Below, one piece after another: positions 30,346 to 41,270 of a DNA stretch of 64,000 nucleotides. Made by a program: the position numbers and the translations under genes. The notes under the pieces are model-generated. The model was not told the DNA's origin. It did no database searches and worked only from the letters and a program-made list of their open reading frames with translations. Position 1 is the stretch's first letter. Each line of letters opens with the position of its first letter. Origin of the DNA: Rachicladosporium sp. CCFEE 5018 (lineage: Eukaryota > Ascomycota > Dothideomycetes > Cladosporiales > Cladosporiaceae); contig KZ111159.1 of the NCBI GenBank assembly GCA_002077045.2, forward strand, positions 496,001 to 560,000. The letters are read 5' to 3'.

Positions 30346-31446
30346 GCGGCGAGCCCTCACTGCTGGGCTGCGACGACTCATGATACGCGCGCTGCTGCCG
30401 CACGATATCGCCAGGTGAACTTCCTGGCAACGGCTCCGGCATAGCCCCAGGCGGCTGTGCTGTGATCTGTGCGGGCTGTCGACCAGTTGACTCCAGATGC
30501 TGCGTGATGCCTTGCGCAATCTGCTCGGCAGCCGGTTGCGGAAGTGCATCGCCGTTGACTTCACTGATGAAGTTGTAGTTGTTCTCGGTAATGCTGATGG
30601 CGGTGTTGGCGGTGCTGCCCGTGCCGGCTTGACTGATCACAATGTCTGATCCCATGGCGGACGTTGCTCCTTGAGCAATCGGCGCTGGATTTACCGGAGC
30701 TGGAATAACTGGTGCTGGTACCCCTGCTACTGGAGGGATCGGTGCCGAAGCCGTCGTGCCTACCATTGGTACCTCGCCCTTTGGCAGCATCACAGTTCCG
30801 TAACTGCAGCGAATGTAAGCACTTTGTCGAAGGAACAAGCTCAAGAAGTCATGAGCAGGAGTGAACTCGAGCCAACTTACGGTGTCTTAATCCAGAGCTT
30901 ACCCGTGATCTGTTTGAAAGCCTGTACAACTATGAGCCAAATACCCCGGCCCACACCTCGTTCCATGAGCAGATGAGCACTTCGCGTCCCATTCACGTCC
31001 GTCATACAGAGAGCCAGAGGAACAATAGTGTGATTGGTCGTCTCAAGGGCTTCCTCTGACCATGCAGTAGTGTTGAACATTGATCGCACATGGTTGCCGC
31101 CTGTAATTTTGTCGCGAGCAGCGTCATTAGCGACGAAGTAGACGTTAACGAGTTCCAGGTGCGTGCACGCCGGATGTTTGGATGACTGGTCAGCGGATGT
31201 GGCGACTTGGAAGCTACTGCTGCTCGGATTGGAGACAGGAGCTGGCTCGAGCACGGGAGCTGCTGGAGCTTCCCGCGAGTGCAGAGTCGCGGCGGCTTGC
31301 CCTCGGAAATGCTGGCGATGGGCATCACTGGCAGCCCAGAGGAACTGGGATCTTGTGTTTTCCAGTAGATGAATCCCCGTGGGGAGTGCGATGGTTTCAT
31401 AGATGAGTAGATACAAGACCGCAAGCGACTTGGTACAAAGAAGCAT
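30287..31446 (-). CDS. N-terminal part of a large secreted protein (signal peptide; ends at an in-frame TAG)
   Basis: Model: exons 30881-31446 and 30287-30803, 360 aa to the TAG. The intron (30804-30880, 77 bp) has GTAAGT, a CTTAC branch site and CAG; a nearer acceptor at 30840 would also stay in frame but gives a 41-bp intron. ATG 31446 is chosen over upstream ATGs because it starts a clear signal peptide (MLLCTKSLAVLYLLIYETIA). The following ~170 residues look folded, with Asn-glycosylation sequons (NTT, NHT, NGT) and a YFVANDAARD segment. Exon 2 is Pro/Ala/Gln-rich. The same frame continues past the TAG into the next ORF, so a gene of about 1,290 codons appears to be broken here. No family recognised. 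Confidence 0.55.
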
Positions 31447-34435
31447 CGTTGCGGGAGTGGAGACGTGGCGGTATGGATCTGAGGACTGGAATAGTGGAGC
31501 GAAAGTATGATCACGGCACTGAGTAGCGAGGGTCTTGGGGGAAAAGCTCAGCAAAACTGTGTTGTAGGTACGTGGAAGCGTTTGAGAACGCAAAAGATCA
31601 AGAGAAAGACGGGAAGGAGAGTATATGCATAGAATTCACCTTTGCAGTGGAGGAGTAGGTGAGATATTCACTTTTGCGTCGACCATGGATGTTGCGACCT
31701 TCGACTCTCCTTGAACATGCGCTGCTCATGGAATTTCACCTCTGGGAGGGCTGCACTCATACCCCAACGCATGGCCGTGCGCTGGGTCCGCGCTAGATTC
31801 TTCGAGTTGATGGCTGCCCATCTTCGATCGTGACGCACGGCGAAAGAGAGCACAGATAGCCGCGAGCTGCCTGTCAACAGATCGATGGAAGTACCACCGC
31901 TGAGCATAATGTGAGCTTGAGCATCGATCTCTGGGTGACAGTCAGAGAAAGTCTCCTCCTGGGGTGAACAACGCGGATTCCTGTTCTTGGGCAGCCGGAG
32001 TGATCTTCAAGTAAAGCGGATTAACGAGCGCCCGAATTCCAAGAGTTAGCACCGAGTAAGGAATGCTCGAGGGCTGATCGTCTTGTGGCCCTGCAATACC
32101 ATCAGTCCACTCCCCGATCGAGCATGGATATCATGAGTTTCGACTAGGAAGCGTTCAGCGAACTTTGGAAGTCTGTTGTCAATACACCTTCGAAAATGCG
32201 ATACCACCGCGACGACTCCTCTCCCGAACCATTTGCAATCACGGATCCGCTCGGATCATTCCAATACTACCAAGGACACATGACTGTCTATACTCTGCGG
32301 CGAGGTTGGAGCATGTGAGCGATCTTGGCGCACGCTATATTCTGTTTCTGTGGACATCTCCATCGTCAGCGCTGCCTGCCTCCCTGGATGAAGGATTCAG
32401 TATTCGCAAGATGACTCTCAAGTCAAGATCAGAACGGCTGGAGCCCTAGACGTGTATACAATTGAACGTGAAAAGGTCCGCTCCTCAAAACCGCCCCTGA
32501 TTGGGAGCTCTACCTTGACGTGGCCTGCGGGAGTGGCTCTCTTGCGCTGGACTATACATGTTCAGCAATGTCAGACGTTGAATACTTCCTGGGCGCCATG
32601 CAGGGCAGTAATTTCAGTGTCCGAAATCAGACTCACAGTCAAATATTGGACCCTCTGCGATCGCCCGTCTCCTGTCCACAGAGCTGATCCGGCCCCCAAG
32701 TTCACCGCCTTGCCTCATTTAGATCAATAGGATATTGTGGAAGCTGCCATCCTGTGTGTCTTGACACGTTCATGATCAGCTCGGCAGCAGTACGACTTGC
32801 GAGAGCTGATGGGTCAAGATTTCTACCGACATCGTTGATAGCATCAAGCTGTAAGCCATCATGTCATTGTTCCAAAGCCTTATCGCGAGCGGGACATCGA
32901 GTATGCATCGCTCTGTACAGTTGTCACACACAGACAATTTAGCGCTTGTAGAAGATCTCATTCTCAGTTGCGCTTGCAGTCGGAACAATCGATCTGACGC
33001 CAGGTCCATGGCAATATTGATGTCCATCAGACATTGTCCGGCGCGCTCAGCAGCACATGCTGTGTGCGTGGCTGTGCTCCTACCTCTTAGTATGGATCCA
33101 AACCTTCACTGCATTTACTGACTCCTGCTTCACAGGCTCCCTCAAGCAACGCAAGCATGATTGAGACACAAGGCAGTTGCAGTCCAGGCGCGCACCTATA
33201 CTACATGTATCTCATACAATCCACGTTATCATGGCTTGCATCATTACACAATACTCAGCTCAGCAGACGTACGACTGTCGTGCGTATGAATCGTGCATCT
33301 CGAAAGTCCGATCTTTTGGCCCCAATTGCAAGTGCGGAAAAGCTGAACCTTAATATTCTCAGCTATTTCAAGGGCCATTCAGATCCACTGCATGTTCAGC
33401 TTGCATAACAAGCGTTGCCGCCACGCGACGCTTCACGCGTGCTCTACCGTTTTTCCGCAGCGCTATGCCACGTTTGATCTCGACTTCGCTCAGCTAGGCT
33501 CGCTCTGGCGAGAATGATCGACGCTGCACCGGCAGATCCTTGCAGTAGGGACACCCAGACTGCTGGTGTTGGTGGCTGAAGCCTAGGCCAGTACCTGCAA
33601 GATCATGGGAGAGACTGGACCGGGCCGCTCTGGGTCTCTGTCCATATATGTAAATCTGGGTGTGTTCCCATTTGCTGACTGTCGAACTGGAACTTCTTAC
33701 ACCGCTATTTGACCACTACCTAGGTGGGCTACGAGTAACCTCGAGTGTTTGCATGCCTCAGGCATCATATGTATGCGGTGTATGTCTCAGCCTCGTTCGT
33801 GTCTCATTCGTGTCCCACCAATGAGTCGCGTTCCCTGTCATGCAAGCACGGTACGGACGCAGAGATGCATGTTCCGTCCCGTCAGCTTCCAGTGCGCTGG
33901 CATCAGGGTTTGCTAGAAGGTAGAACCAGCACCTTCATCATCCCGTCAACCATCATCGAACTCTCTACAAGTCGTTGGGCTGAGGAAAGAGCATTTGCGC
34001 TATCACATGGCTTGATACGACCACTCTGACCAGCGTCAATGTTGAACGACGGAGTAGCACCGGACTGCGAGTAGCTAATTTCGAGATCAATGGCGTTCGT
34101 CACTCACGTTTAAGGCATGATCGCGATGGGACAAATATATGTATGTGAGTGCCAATTTGGTGGCTAACAAGATCCCGGCGCATCTGGCCAGTGATTTCAC
34201 AATCCTGGGTGCATGCTGTGGGGCCTTCCTCGACGCGCGCAGGCTGCACTGGGGGGCTAGTCACACAAGGCTGTTCGAGGCTGTCTGCCCGCGCGGGCGA
34301 GTAGATAAAGCCGGACTGGTCCATCAGTACGACATTCGTGATATCTCTCCCGGAGACTAGACCTTCAGTATTTCCGCCGTTTGCAGACCTTTGTGCTGGT
34401 ATCCCCATGGGCCGTTGACATCACTGACATATATC
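31447..34435. other. 3-kb gene-poor region
   Basis: No gene I can support. Two stretches look faintly coding: minus strand about 31960-32120, where a 50-codon open run (QDDQPSSIPYSVLTLGIRAL) has normal codon choice, and plus strand 32196-32324, a 42-codon ATG-to-stop ORF. They may be remnants of a lost gene. No transposon ends, inverted repeats or AT-rich RIP-like bias stand out by eye. Confidence 0.4.
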
Positions 34436-37400
34436 ATGATGGCGGCCCATTGGGTGGCTGTATTGTCGCTTTTGCTTAATGTCGTTACTGCTGACAGCAC
34501 GTTGCACCCAAGTAAGTGTAACTTGGTCCCAGGTAAAAGTCGTTGCTCACGCATACGCTCTCTAGATCCAACAGTCACTTCTCCTACTACAGCCCTAATT
34601 GGATATTTCATTGCACACGGTCTCGGTGCAAATGTGGGCAGTGCGACTATCACGTCGACGACATCGTCCACTTCCAGTATCACACTGGCAATCTCGACAC
34701 TGACTTCGTCATCTGCGAGCACTGCGTTTACAGTCAGCTCATCTTCGAGCATCTCCACGCCTCTATCCCTATCTACACTCTCTACGCTGTCCGCGGTGTC
34801 GGCATCCATGCCAACCAGCGGCGTGCCCCAGAACTCGACGGCACTCGCTACCCAGACCGTAACGGCGATCCTAGGATCAGCATTACCGTTTCCTGCGAAC
34901 GGCACTACTGTTTCGAACACCACAAGCAGTCCACTCTCGCAGTGCTTCGACGACATACAGTCGTGGTCGTCCGCATCGTCCCTCTGGTTTACGGCTACTG
35001 GTAGTGCTCAAGTCTCAACATCCGTGTCGGAGACGACATACACCATACCAAGTACGATCGCGTATCCTTCTGGCCCATATACTACTCTCTGCGATGGTCA
35101 CGCGCGTATTAGCGGCAAATATACCACATTATACCTCACGAGTGTCCTGTCGGAGGCCATAACGATCTCGCCAAACTATACCTCTCCGCGGCCAAATTGC
35201 GGGCTAAATGTCGCTCAGTGTTCGGAGTTCTGGACAAGCCATTCGTCTTGTTACAGTAGTAGCGTTCATTTTCTGCGAATAGGTCAGCCTGTCACCTCTG
35301 GGCCATGCGCTGCCGTGCTAGGATCCACTCTTTGCCCGAATCCAGTCTATGCAACCGCCTCTTGGGGCTTCTGTGCCGTACAGGTGGATGGCGTGCGGCT
35401 GCATTACTGGCCGGTGAGTACCGTGAACGGCGATCTGTGCAACCGCACGGGAACTACTATCAAACCGACAGGTCCAGCACCTACTGCAATCGTTCGCGGT
35501 CTGACGATTACCTCGCCCACGATTGCTGTGGAGATTGATTCCCTCAGTCTGTACGTGGAGCATAGGTCACAGTACCAGAATGTTACACAATCGCTATTCA
35601 ATGCTATTGTCACTTTGCCCGAAGATCAGCTATACAGTGGTATACCTGCGCCGCATGTCGTCTTGGACCATATTTCATTCAACTACAATGATCTCAATCC
35701 TGGTCAAGTCCCTTGGTCGGCCTGGACTCGTCAGGGACTCTGGGTGCAGCTCTGTAATGGATATGAGCTGACTCGGACCGACATCCCGCAGTTTTGTAAC
35801 ACGGTTTTCGGTACGCATGCGAAGATGAATGCCTAGTCCGACGTGGTTAGTTGACAATTGGCGCTAGTGGACAACTACTCCCCTGTGCTGGCTTCAATGA
35901 CCCAAGTCGCTGAGCTGGTTCCCGGCTGGGACGGCTGCTCGCCTTTATTCGGCCTCTGGGATCCGCCCACTGCGCTAACCCCTGTTCAAAGCATCCTCGC
36001 TCCAAGCGCTGCACCTGCCGCCCCCAGCTCAACAACTACCATTGCACAAAAAACATCGACACAGGCGCCTGTGGTTTTGTCCACTACTGCAGTGCCAGCC
36101 CAAGCACCTACATCCGCTGTCAATACTCCCACTGCCGCTCCTGTACAGGCAACATCTAGCGCCGCAGCAGTCGTGCCAGCCAGCACTGCTACGAACGCCG
36201 ATCCGCCCGGTCAGCCCATAGTATCGTCCGAGCAGGCACAGTCAAGCCAGCAACCTCAAGCAGACCCCAGCACGAATGCGGCACCAACGTCGGCAGCTGC
36301 AAAGAGCACTCAGCCGGCTGCGAACCCGCAGCCTCAGAGTAGTGCCACGCTAATCGCAGGCAACACTCTTGCGCCGGGAGCCTCGGCGGTGGTGGTAGGT
36401 AGTACCACCTTTACTGCTCTACCAGGCACGTCCGGAGTTGCTGTGATTGCTGGCGGTACCACCTCCACCATCGTACCTGTGGCTGCCAGTAGCGCTGCCC
36501 CTGTAGTCGGCGTCAGTCCGTCCATCATAGCAGCCGCCCCTGCTCCTGCTAGCAGCGCGACTGTGCTCGCAGGCCAGACGCTCGCACCAGGATCGTCTGC
36601 TGTGGTAGTGGGCAGAACGACGTTCTCGGCATTGCCTTCTGGTTCTGGCGTGGCGGTTGTGGCGAATGGTCAAACCTCCACAATCGTACCTAGCAGCGCG
36701 TTAAGTGGAGCTGCTGAAAACGCCGCTGGACGATCTGTGGTGGCTGTCAATTCGAATGCAGCTGGTGCTAGTAGTGCTACCGTCCTCGCTGGTCAGACAC
36801 TCCAGGCAGGGTCTTCTGCCGTGGTCGTGGGATCTACGACATTCACAGCATTATCAAGTGGATCAGGTGTGGCTGTCGTCGCTAACGGCCAGACGTCTAC
36901 CATCCTCCCAGCAGCAATTGCGACAGCAGCCGGCACGAACAAGGCACTGCCGTCTGTCGTGGCCGCAGGCGCAAGTGATGCAGGCTCACGTAGCGCGACT
37001 GTCATCAACGGCCAGACGCTCGCAGCGGGCTCCTCGGCCGTGGTCGTCTGCTCGACAACATTCACAGCTCTACCGAGTGGGTCAGGCGTGGCGGTCATCG
37101 CGAACGGTCAGACGTTACTATTGTCGCCTCAGCCATCGTAAATGCAGCTGGCTCCAAAAATGCGTTACCGTCCATCGTGGCGGCGGGCTCAAGCGGATCC
37201 GGCCCCAGTGGTGTGACTGTGATCAGTGGACAAACACTCGCTGCAGGATCGTCGGCTGTGGTTGTAGGCTCAACTACGTTCACAGCTCTGCCAGGAATCT
37301 CAGGAGTCGAAGTCATTGCTAACGGTAAGACATCTACGATCCTACCATCTACCGCCAGGAGTGCAGCGGGCACACTTTCCTCAGTCGTTGCCATTGGCCC

Positions 37401-38364
37401 TGCAGGCTCTACAGTGTCTACTGTCGCTCTACCGCAAGGTTCCACTGGGTCTGGACCAGTGACTCTAGCACATGGTCAAGTCATCACTATTGCGCGTGCA
37501 GCAGCTTCGTCCACTGTTATCACTGTGGCGGGTGCTAACGGACCGCTGACACTGACGCTGAACCCAAGTGCAGTTGCTATCAGTGGCCAAACGCTCTCTG
37601 CCGGTCAAAGTGTGACCATCGGAGGCGATGTCTTCTCTGTCAACTCTGTAGGCCAAGTATTAGACGTACAGTCAGACACTATCGCTACTGGCAATGTTCC
37701 TGGAGTCATGATCGTAGATGGCACGATTCTGCAAGCTGCTCACGCTGCCCAGACGATCAACGGAGAGGATTTTAGCGTGGATCCGAAGGGCAACTTGCTG
37801 CTAATCGCTGGCTCGAAGACACTCACCGTCTCGCCTGAAGACAGCGCGATGGTTGTGGACGGTACCACAATTGTCAGAGGCTCGGGCCCTGTGACTGTAG
37901 GAGGGGAAGTCTTAAGTGTGAACGCCCAAGGCCAGCTCATCGCAGTCTCGACTTCCACGATCGCCCACCTACCGTCAGCCAGTGCGATCGTAGTCGATGG
38001 CACAACACTATCCGCTGGTGGGGAAGCGAAGACGATCGACGGAGTTGTCTTCTCTGTGACGCCCGATGGTCATCTCGTGCAGGTCTTGGGAGACGATGAT
38101 CCAACAGCGGGACTGGCAGGTATGATAGCGAGCATTGTCGGAGGGGCCGGCGCCATGAAGGACGGATTGTCAACTTTCCAAGCTACGAGCACGGGGGTTG
38201 ATCCGGCGCTCGTCACGAGCGCGGTAGCCAGTCCAGGATCTGGCAGCAGTACGGGTCAGGGTGGGAGCACACTGACGAGTACGCATAGCGGAGCAGATAT
38301 GATGACCTGGCATGCAGGATGGTGGTGTGTTATTGCGGCGGCTGCTGTTGCGCTGTACTTGTGA
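34436..38364 (+). CDS. GPI-type cell-wall protein with ~73-aa tandem repeats; one frameshift
   Basis: Exons 34436-34511, 34566-35810 and 35868-38364. Introns of 54 and 57 bp (GTAAGT/CTCAC/TAG; GTACGC/TTGAC/TAG) are both multiples of three. The signal peptide is MMAAHWVAVLSLLLNVVTA. Then come a Ser/Thr-rich stalk, a Cys-containing ectodomain of about 300 residues (CDGHARISGKYTTLY, WGFCAVQVDGVRLHYW) ending in LFGLWDPPTALTPV, and a Ser/Ala/Thr linker. Five ~73-aa repeats follow (GQTLAPGSSAVVVG, TTFTALPSGSGVAVVANGQT), then degenerate VDGTTLSAG-type repeats and a C-terminal hydrophobic tail (GWWCVIAAAAVALYL) after Ser/Thr/Gly, typical of a GPI signal. One base is missing at about 37115, inside repeat 4, and shifts the frame. 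Likely a surface adhesin or wall protein. Confidence 0.7.
36340..37440 (+). repeat. Five tandem ~219-bp coding repeats
   Basis: The equivalent codon (before GQTL/GNTL) begins at 36356, 36569, 36788, 37007 and 37225. Spacings are 213, 219, 219 and 218 bp. The last value is one short of a multiple of three and marks the frameshift. Repeat 4 also has a unique Gly-to-Cys change (VVVC for VVVG). Confidence 0.9.
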
Positions 38365-38443
38365 GCGATGTCATTTTGCATCTGCTGTTCACTTTGGACT
38401 TCATCATGTACATATATACACACGCACAGGAGGCGTCGTAGTA

Positions 38444-40361
38444 CTACTTCTTCGGCTTGTCTCTCTTCTTCGCTTTTGAACTCGCGGCAGACTCCAATTC
38501 AGCTGCTGCAACGTCTCCAGCAGGCACTTCGTACACAGTCGTGGCAACTCGTGACTTGTGTTTGTCTCCAGCCGACAGCTCTGCTCGCCAGGACCTTTCC
38601 GAAACTTGCAGTTCGGAGTAGCCGTACTTATCGACAGCTGGTAACTCTGTTCGGAACGTATCTGAGCCCAGCATCTCATCACGAGGCATGCCGTCGGCAC
38701 CAGCCGGCTTTTCGAAGTGTCGCAATCCATCGATACCCGCTGGCTTCTCGTGTATGCCTGCATCGCCATCATACAAATGCGCGTGCACATCCGCCTGTCC
38801 AGCCGCGGGTTGCGCCATGTTCGATGCGCGACGTCTTCGTATCCACAAAAACAAGGCGATGAGTAGTAGAGAGATGATTACGGCTGCGCCAACAACGACT
38901 CCAGCAATAGATCCCTTGCTCAGTTTCGCCTTCTTCAGAAACACAAATCCGGGAGGCAAGATGGCCTCCAGCTTCTGCAGGCCGCTGGCTGGGAAGGCTG
39001 CTTGGGCAACGGTGAAGTTTTTGCGCTCATAGTCGGCAATCACGTACGCCTCTTGTAGGAACACTCGGCCCAGAGTGTACTGTGCGCTATTCTGAGCCCG
39101 CTTCAGCGGAAAGTAGGGCTCACTCGTGTACCCTACCGTCATATTGAGGTCAAACGCCGCGTATGGCATAGTGATTCTCGTCGTATTGCCACCAGAAGTC
39201 CCCGAACCGAGCGTGAGGGTGAAGCTCGGGTTTTGAGCACGCAGATTGGCGTGCGTAGTGCTGTTCAGGATGTATAGCTCTGACGTCTCGTTCCAGACCA
39301 ACCCGAAGGCCTGCTCGAAAGCTTGACATACGTCGAGAGGAAGCCACCTATGTGCCGGTCAATGTCTGCCATGATAATGTGCAAGAGTCAGCCCAGTGCT
39401 CACATTGGCGCTACCATCGAGTCAATGAACGTATATATGCCATTGGTCATTAGTGGCACGCTGCCGAGGGTATCGTAAGTAATCGACTGCAGTCCGACGA
39501 GCAGATCACGCGACTGGTCGGCCCAGAAAGGTAGCGAGATGCCGGTGCCCTCAATCCGATCCGCATCGTATCCGCCGAATGTCAAGCTGCCGAACATTGG
39601 AGGCTCCTTGTAGGCTGCGCCGGCAGTATAGCCCCACGACGTGCTCGGAATGTAGCTGGAGTTCCGGAGACGAGTGAGGAGACTCGGGATCGGGCTATTG
39701 TAGGACGTGAAGTTGATCGGTAATGGGCTGAGACCCAATGAGCCCAGCCAAACTGCGACGATGAATGATCAACGATCTACAACACCTGCGAGGTCTCCAG
39801 CACAAAACTTACAGTCATTCGTCGCAATGCCCGCGATGATTTGGTCAGTGAAGTTTGGAAGTCCAGATCCTTCCGACCCCAGCTGGAGAGTGTCAAAGCC
39901 ATAGTATGCATTGCCGGTCAGACCCAGCTTCGACTCCTCGTATGTGTCAAGCTGGTACAGCCCTTGATTGTCGAGTCGATCGGTAGACCAAGAAGTCGAC
40001 TCGTTTCTAGTAAACACATTGCCACGAGTGTCTTCGCAGCCTTGAAGGCCGGGATTGGCTAAAGAGCATCCTTCGGAGAGCACCACCCAAGTTGCATCGC
40101 CGGCTGTCGCAGAAGTCCCTGGCAGCAGACGGACTCGGTGACTAGGACTCCCCACTGAAACGTGGAAGGACGACCATTGCCCATCATTGCCGTCCCTGAC
40201 ACATCTTTAGTCCAGCATCTCATTTCACAGAGCAAGGCCTCGTACCAATACTGGCTTGGTGGAAACGATAGTGGTGGTGCATGGCCTTCGCCGAGCGAAG
40301 CTGCTGCCATCAGAAGAGCGTACGCTAGCAAGATCGCAGGCTGCATACTGATGTCGGACAT
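38444..40361 (-). CDS. Membrane-anchored aspartyl-protease-like protein, first catalytic Asp absent
   Basis: Model: exons 40246-40361, 39813-40195, 39404-39752 and 38444-39347, 583 aa. Introns of 50, 60 and 56 bp join cleanly (GTACGA, GTAAGT, GTGAGC donors). ATG 40361 is used; ATG 40346 also precedes the signal peptide (AILLAYALLMAAA). It has the peptidase A1 fold: a lobe-1 start GQWSSFHVSVGSP, a second-lobe motif TFIDSMVAPMWLP with Asp about 277, and WNxxxxLYILN. At the first active site LLPGTSATAGDATWVV replaces the usual DTG/DTGS, with Gly about 65 in the Asp position. After the ectodomain (several N-glycosylation sequons) come one transmembrane helix (about 428-452), an RRRR stop-transfer signal and a ~130-residue cytosolic tail. 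Probably not a protease but a surface sensor or scaffold; that is inference. Confidence 0.85.
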
Positions 40362-41270
40362 GGCTTATGGGAGCTGTGTGCGACGAAAGGCACGAGCTAA
40401 ACGCGTGCTGATGGAGATACGACAGTGTCAAGACATTGCGAAAGATGCTTGAGCAGTATCGCGGCCCTGCGTGGACTTCGACGGTTCCGCGATCGCTAAC
40501 CTACTAATAGGTACCGGGCGCCTACATGTTACATGCGTATGGCGTCGATAGGCCATAGACCAGCACCCTGCATCAGGACGGTCTTCCGGCAGGTCTGGCC
40601 GAGTAGATGCATATCGCGCTTCTGCGTGACTGCGGGTAGCTGCATCAGAGACGTTGTGATGATTGGACGACGCGACATTAGATTCTCGTCATCTGCATGA
40701 TGTGATTGTGAGTTCATCAAAAGTGCCGACGGTCTGGTCCAGGAAGCAGCTTATGGTCCGCGCTCGATATGTCTTGGCAATTTTTCACGTTGAGTTTGGC
40801 TCGTAATGAGACGCGCGAAGCGCTGACGATTCTTCCACGGCCTCCCTTCGTGAGACATGGTTCCATCACAATGTTCGCCGCTGTTCCCATCAGAGCCAGC
40901 GGTCCCGGGCTCAAAAGACTCGACGGTCATCGTGGAACTGCATCTGTATTGAGTCACGCGTACTGCACTACTCGTCTGCGCCGTACGGCTGCTTCAAGTA
41001 TTAATCAGACAGAATACTCACCTAAGCGCCCGGCACTCTTGTTCATATTGAGCCTGCGCCTACGTTGTTCACAACCAACCAGACGCCACTGTAGGCGCTG
41101 GCCCAATTCGCTGCCACATTTTGGCCCAGGCCTCCGGGTGGTTCGCTCATAGCTATGTAGTAGTATGCTACCGCGTGGCGAAAACGGTAGGTGTTGCTTT
41201 CTACTTTCGAGTAGGCGTTCATATAAGTGAGGGTGCTCTTTTCTTGAGACGTTCTTGTTCCACCGCGCTT
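40362..41270. other. Divergent intergenic region
   Basis: Promoter region for the aspartyl-protease-like gene (minus) and the Ser/Thr-rich wall protein gene (plus). No gene supported. Confidence 0.5.

Noticed and set aside
34357..34956. 199-codon minus-strand ORF over the Ser/Thr-rich stalk of the wall protein
   Set aside because: Val/Ala/Asp/Glu-rich composition expected from the antisense of Ser/Thr codons; the plus-strand gene has signal peptide and introns.
35811..35867. In-frame stops TAG 35834 and TGA 35849 in the wall protein, first suspected as nonsense mutations
   Set aside because: A canonical 57-bp intron (GTACGC...TTGAC...TAG), a multiple of three, removes both and joins the frame.
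40529..40957. Short overlapping ORFs between the protease-like and wall-protein genes
   Set aside because: All under 130 codons, on both strands, without signal peptide, domain or splice continuity; treated as promoter region.
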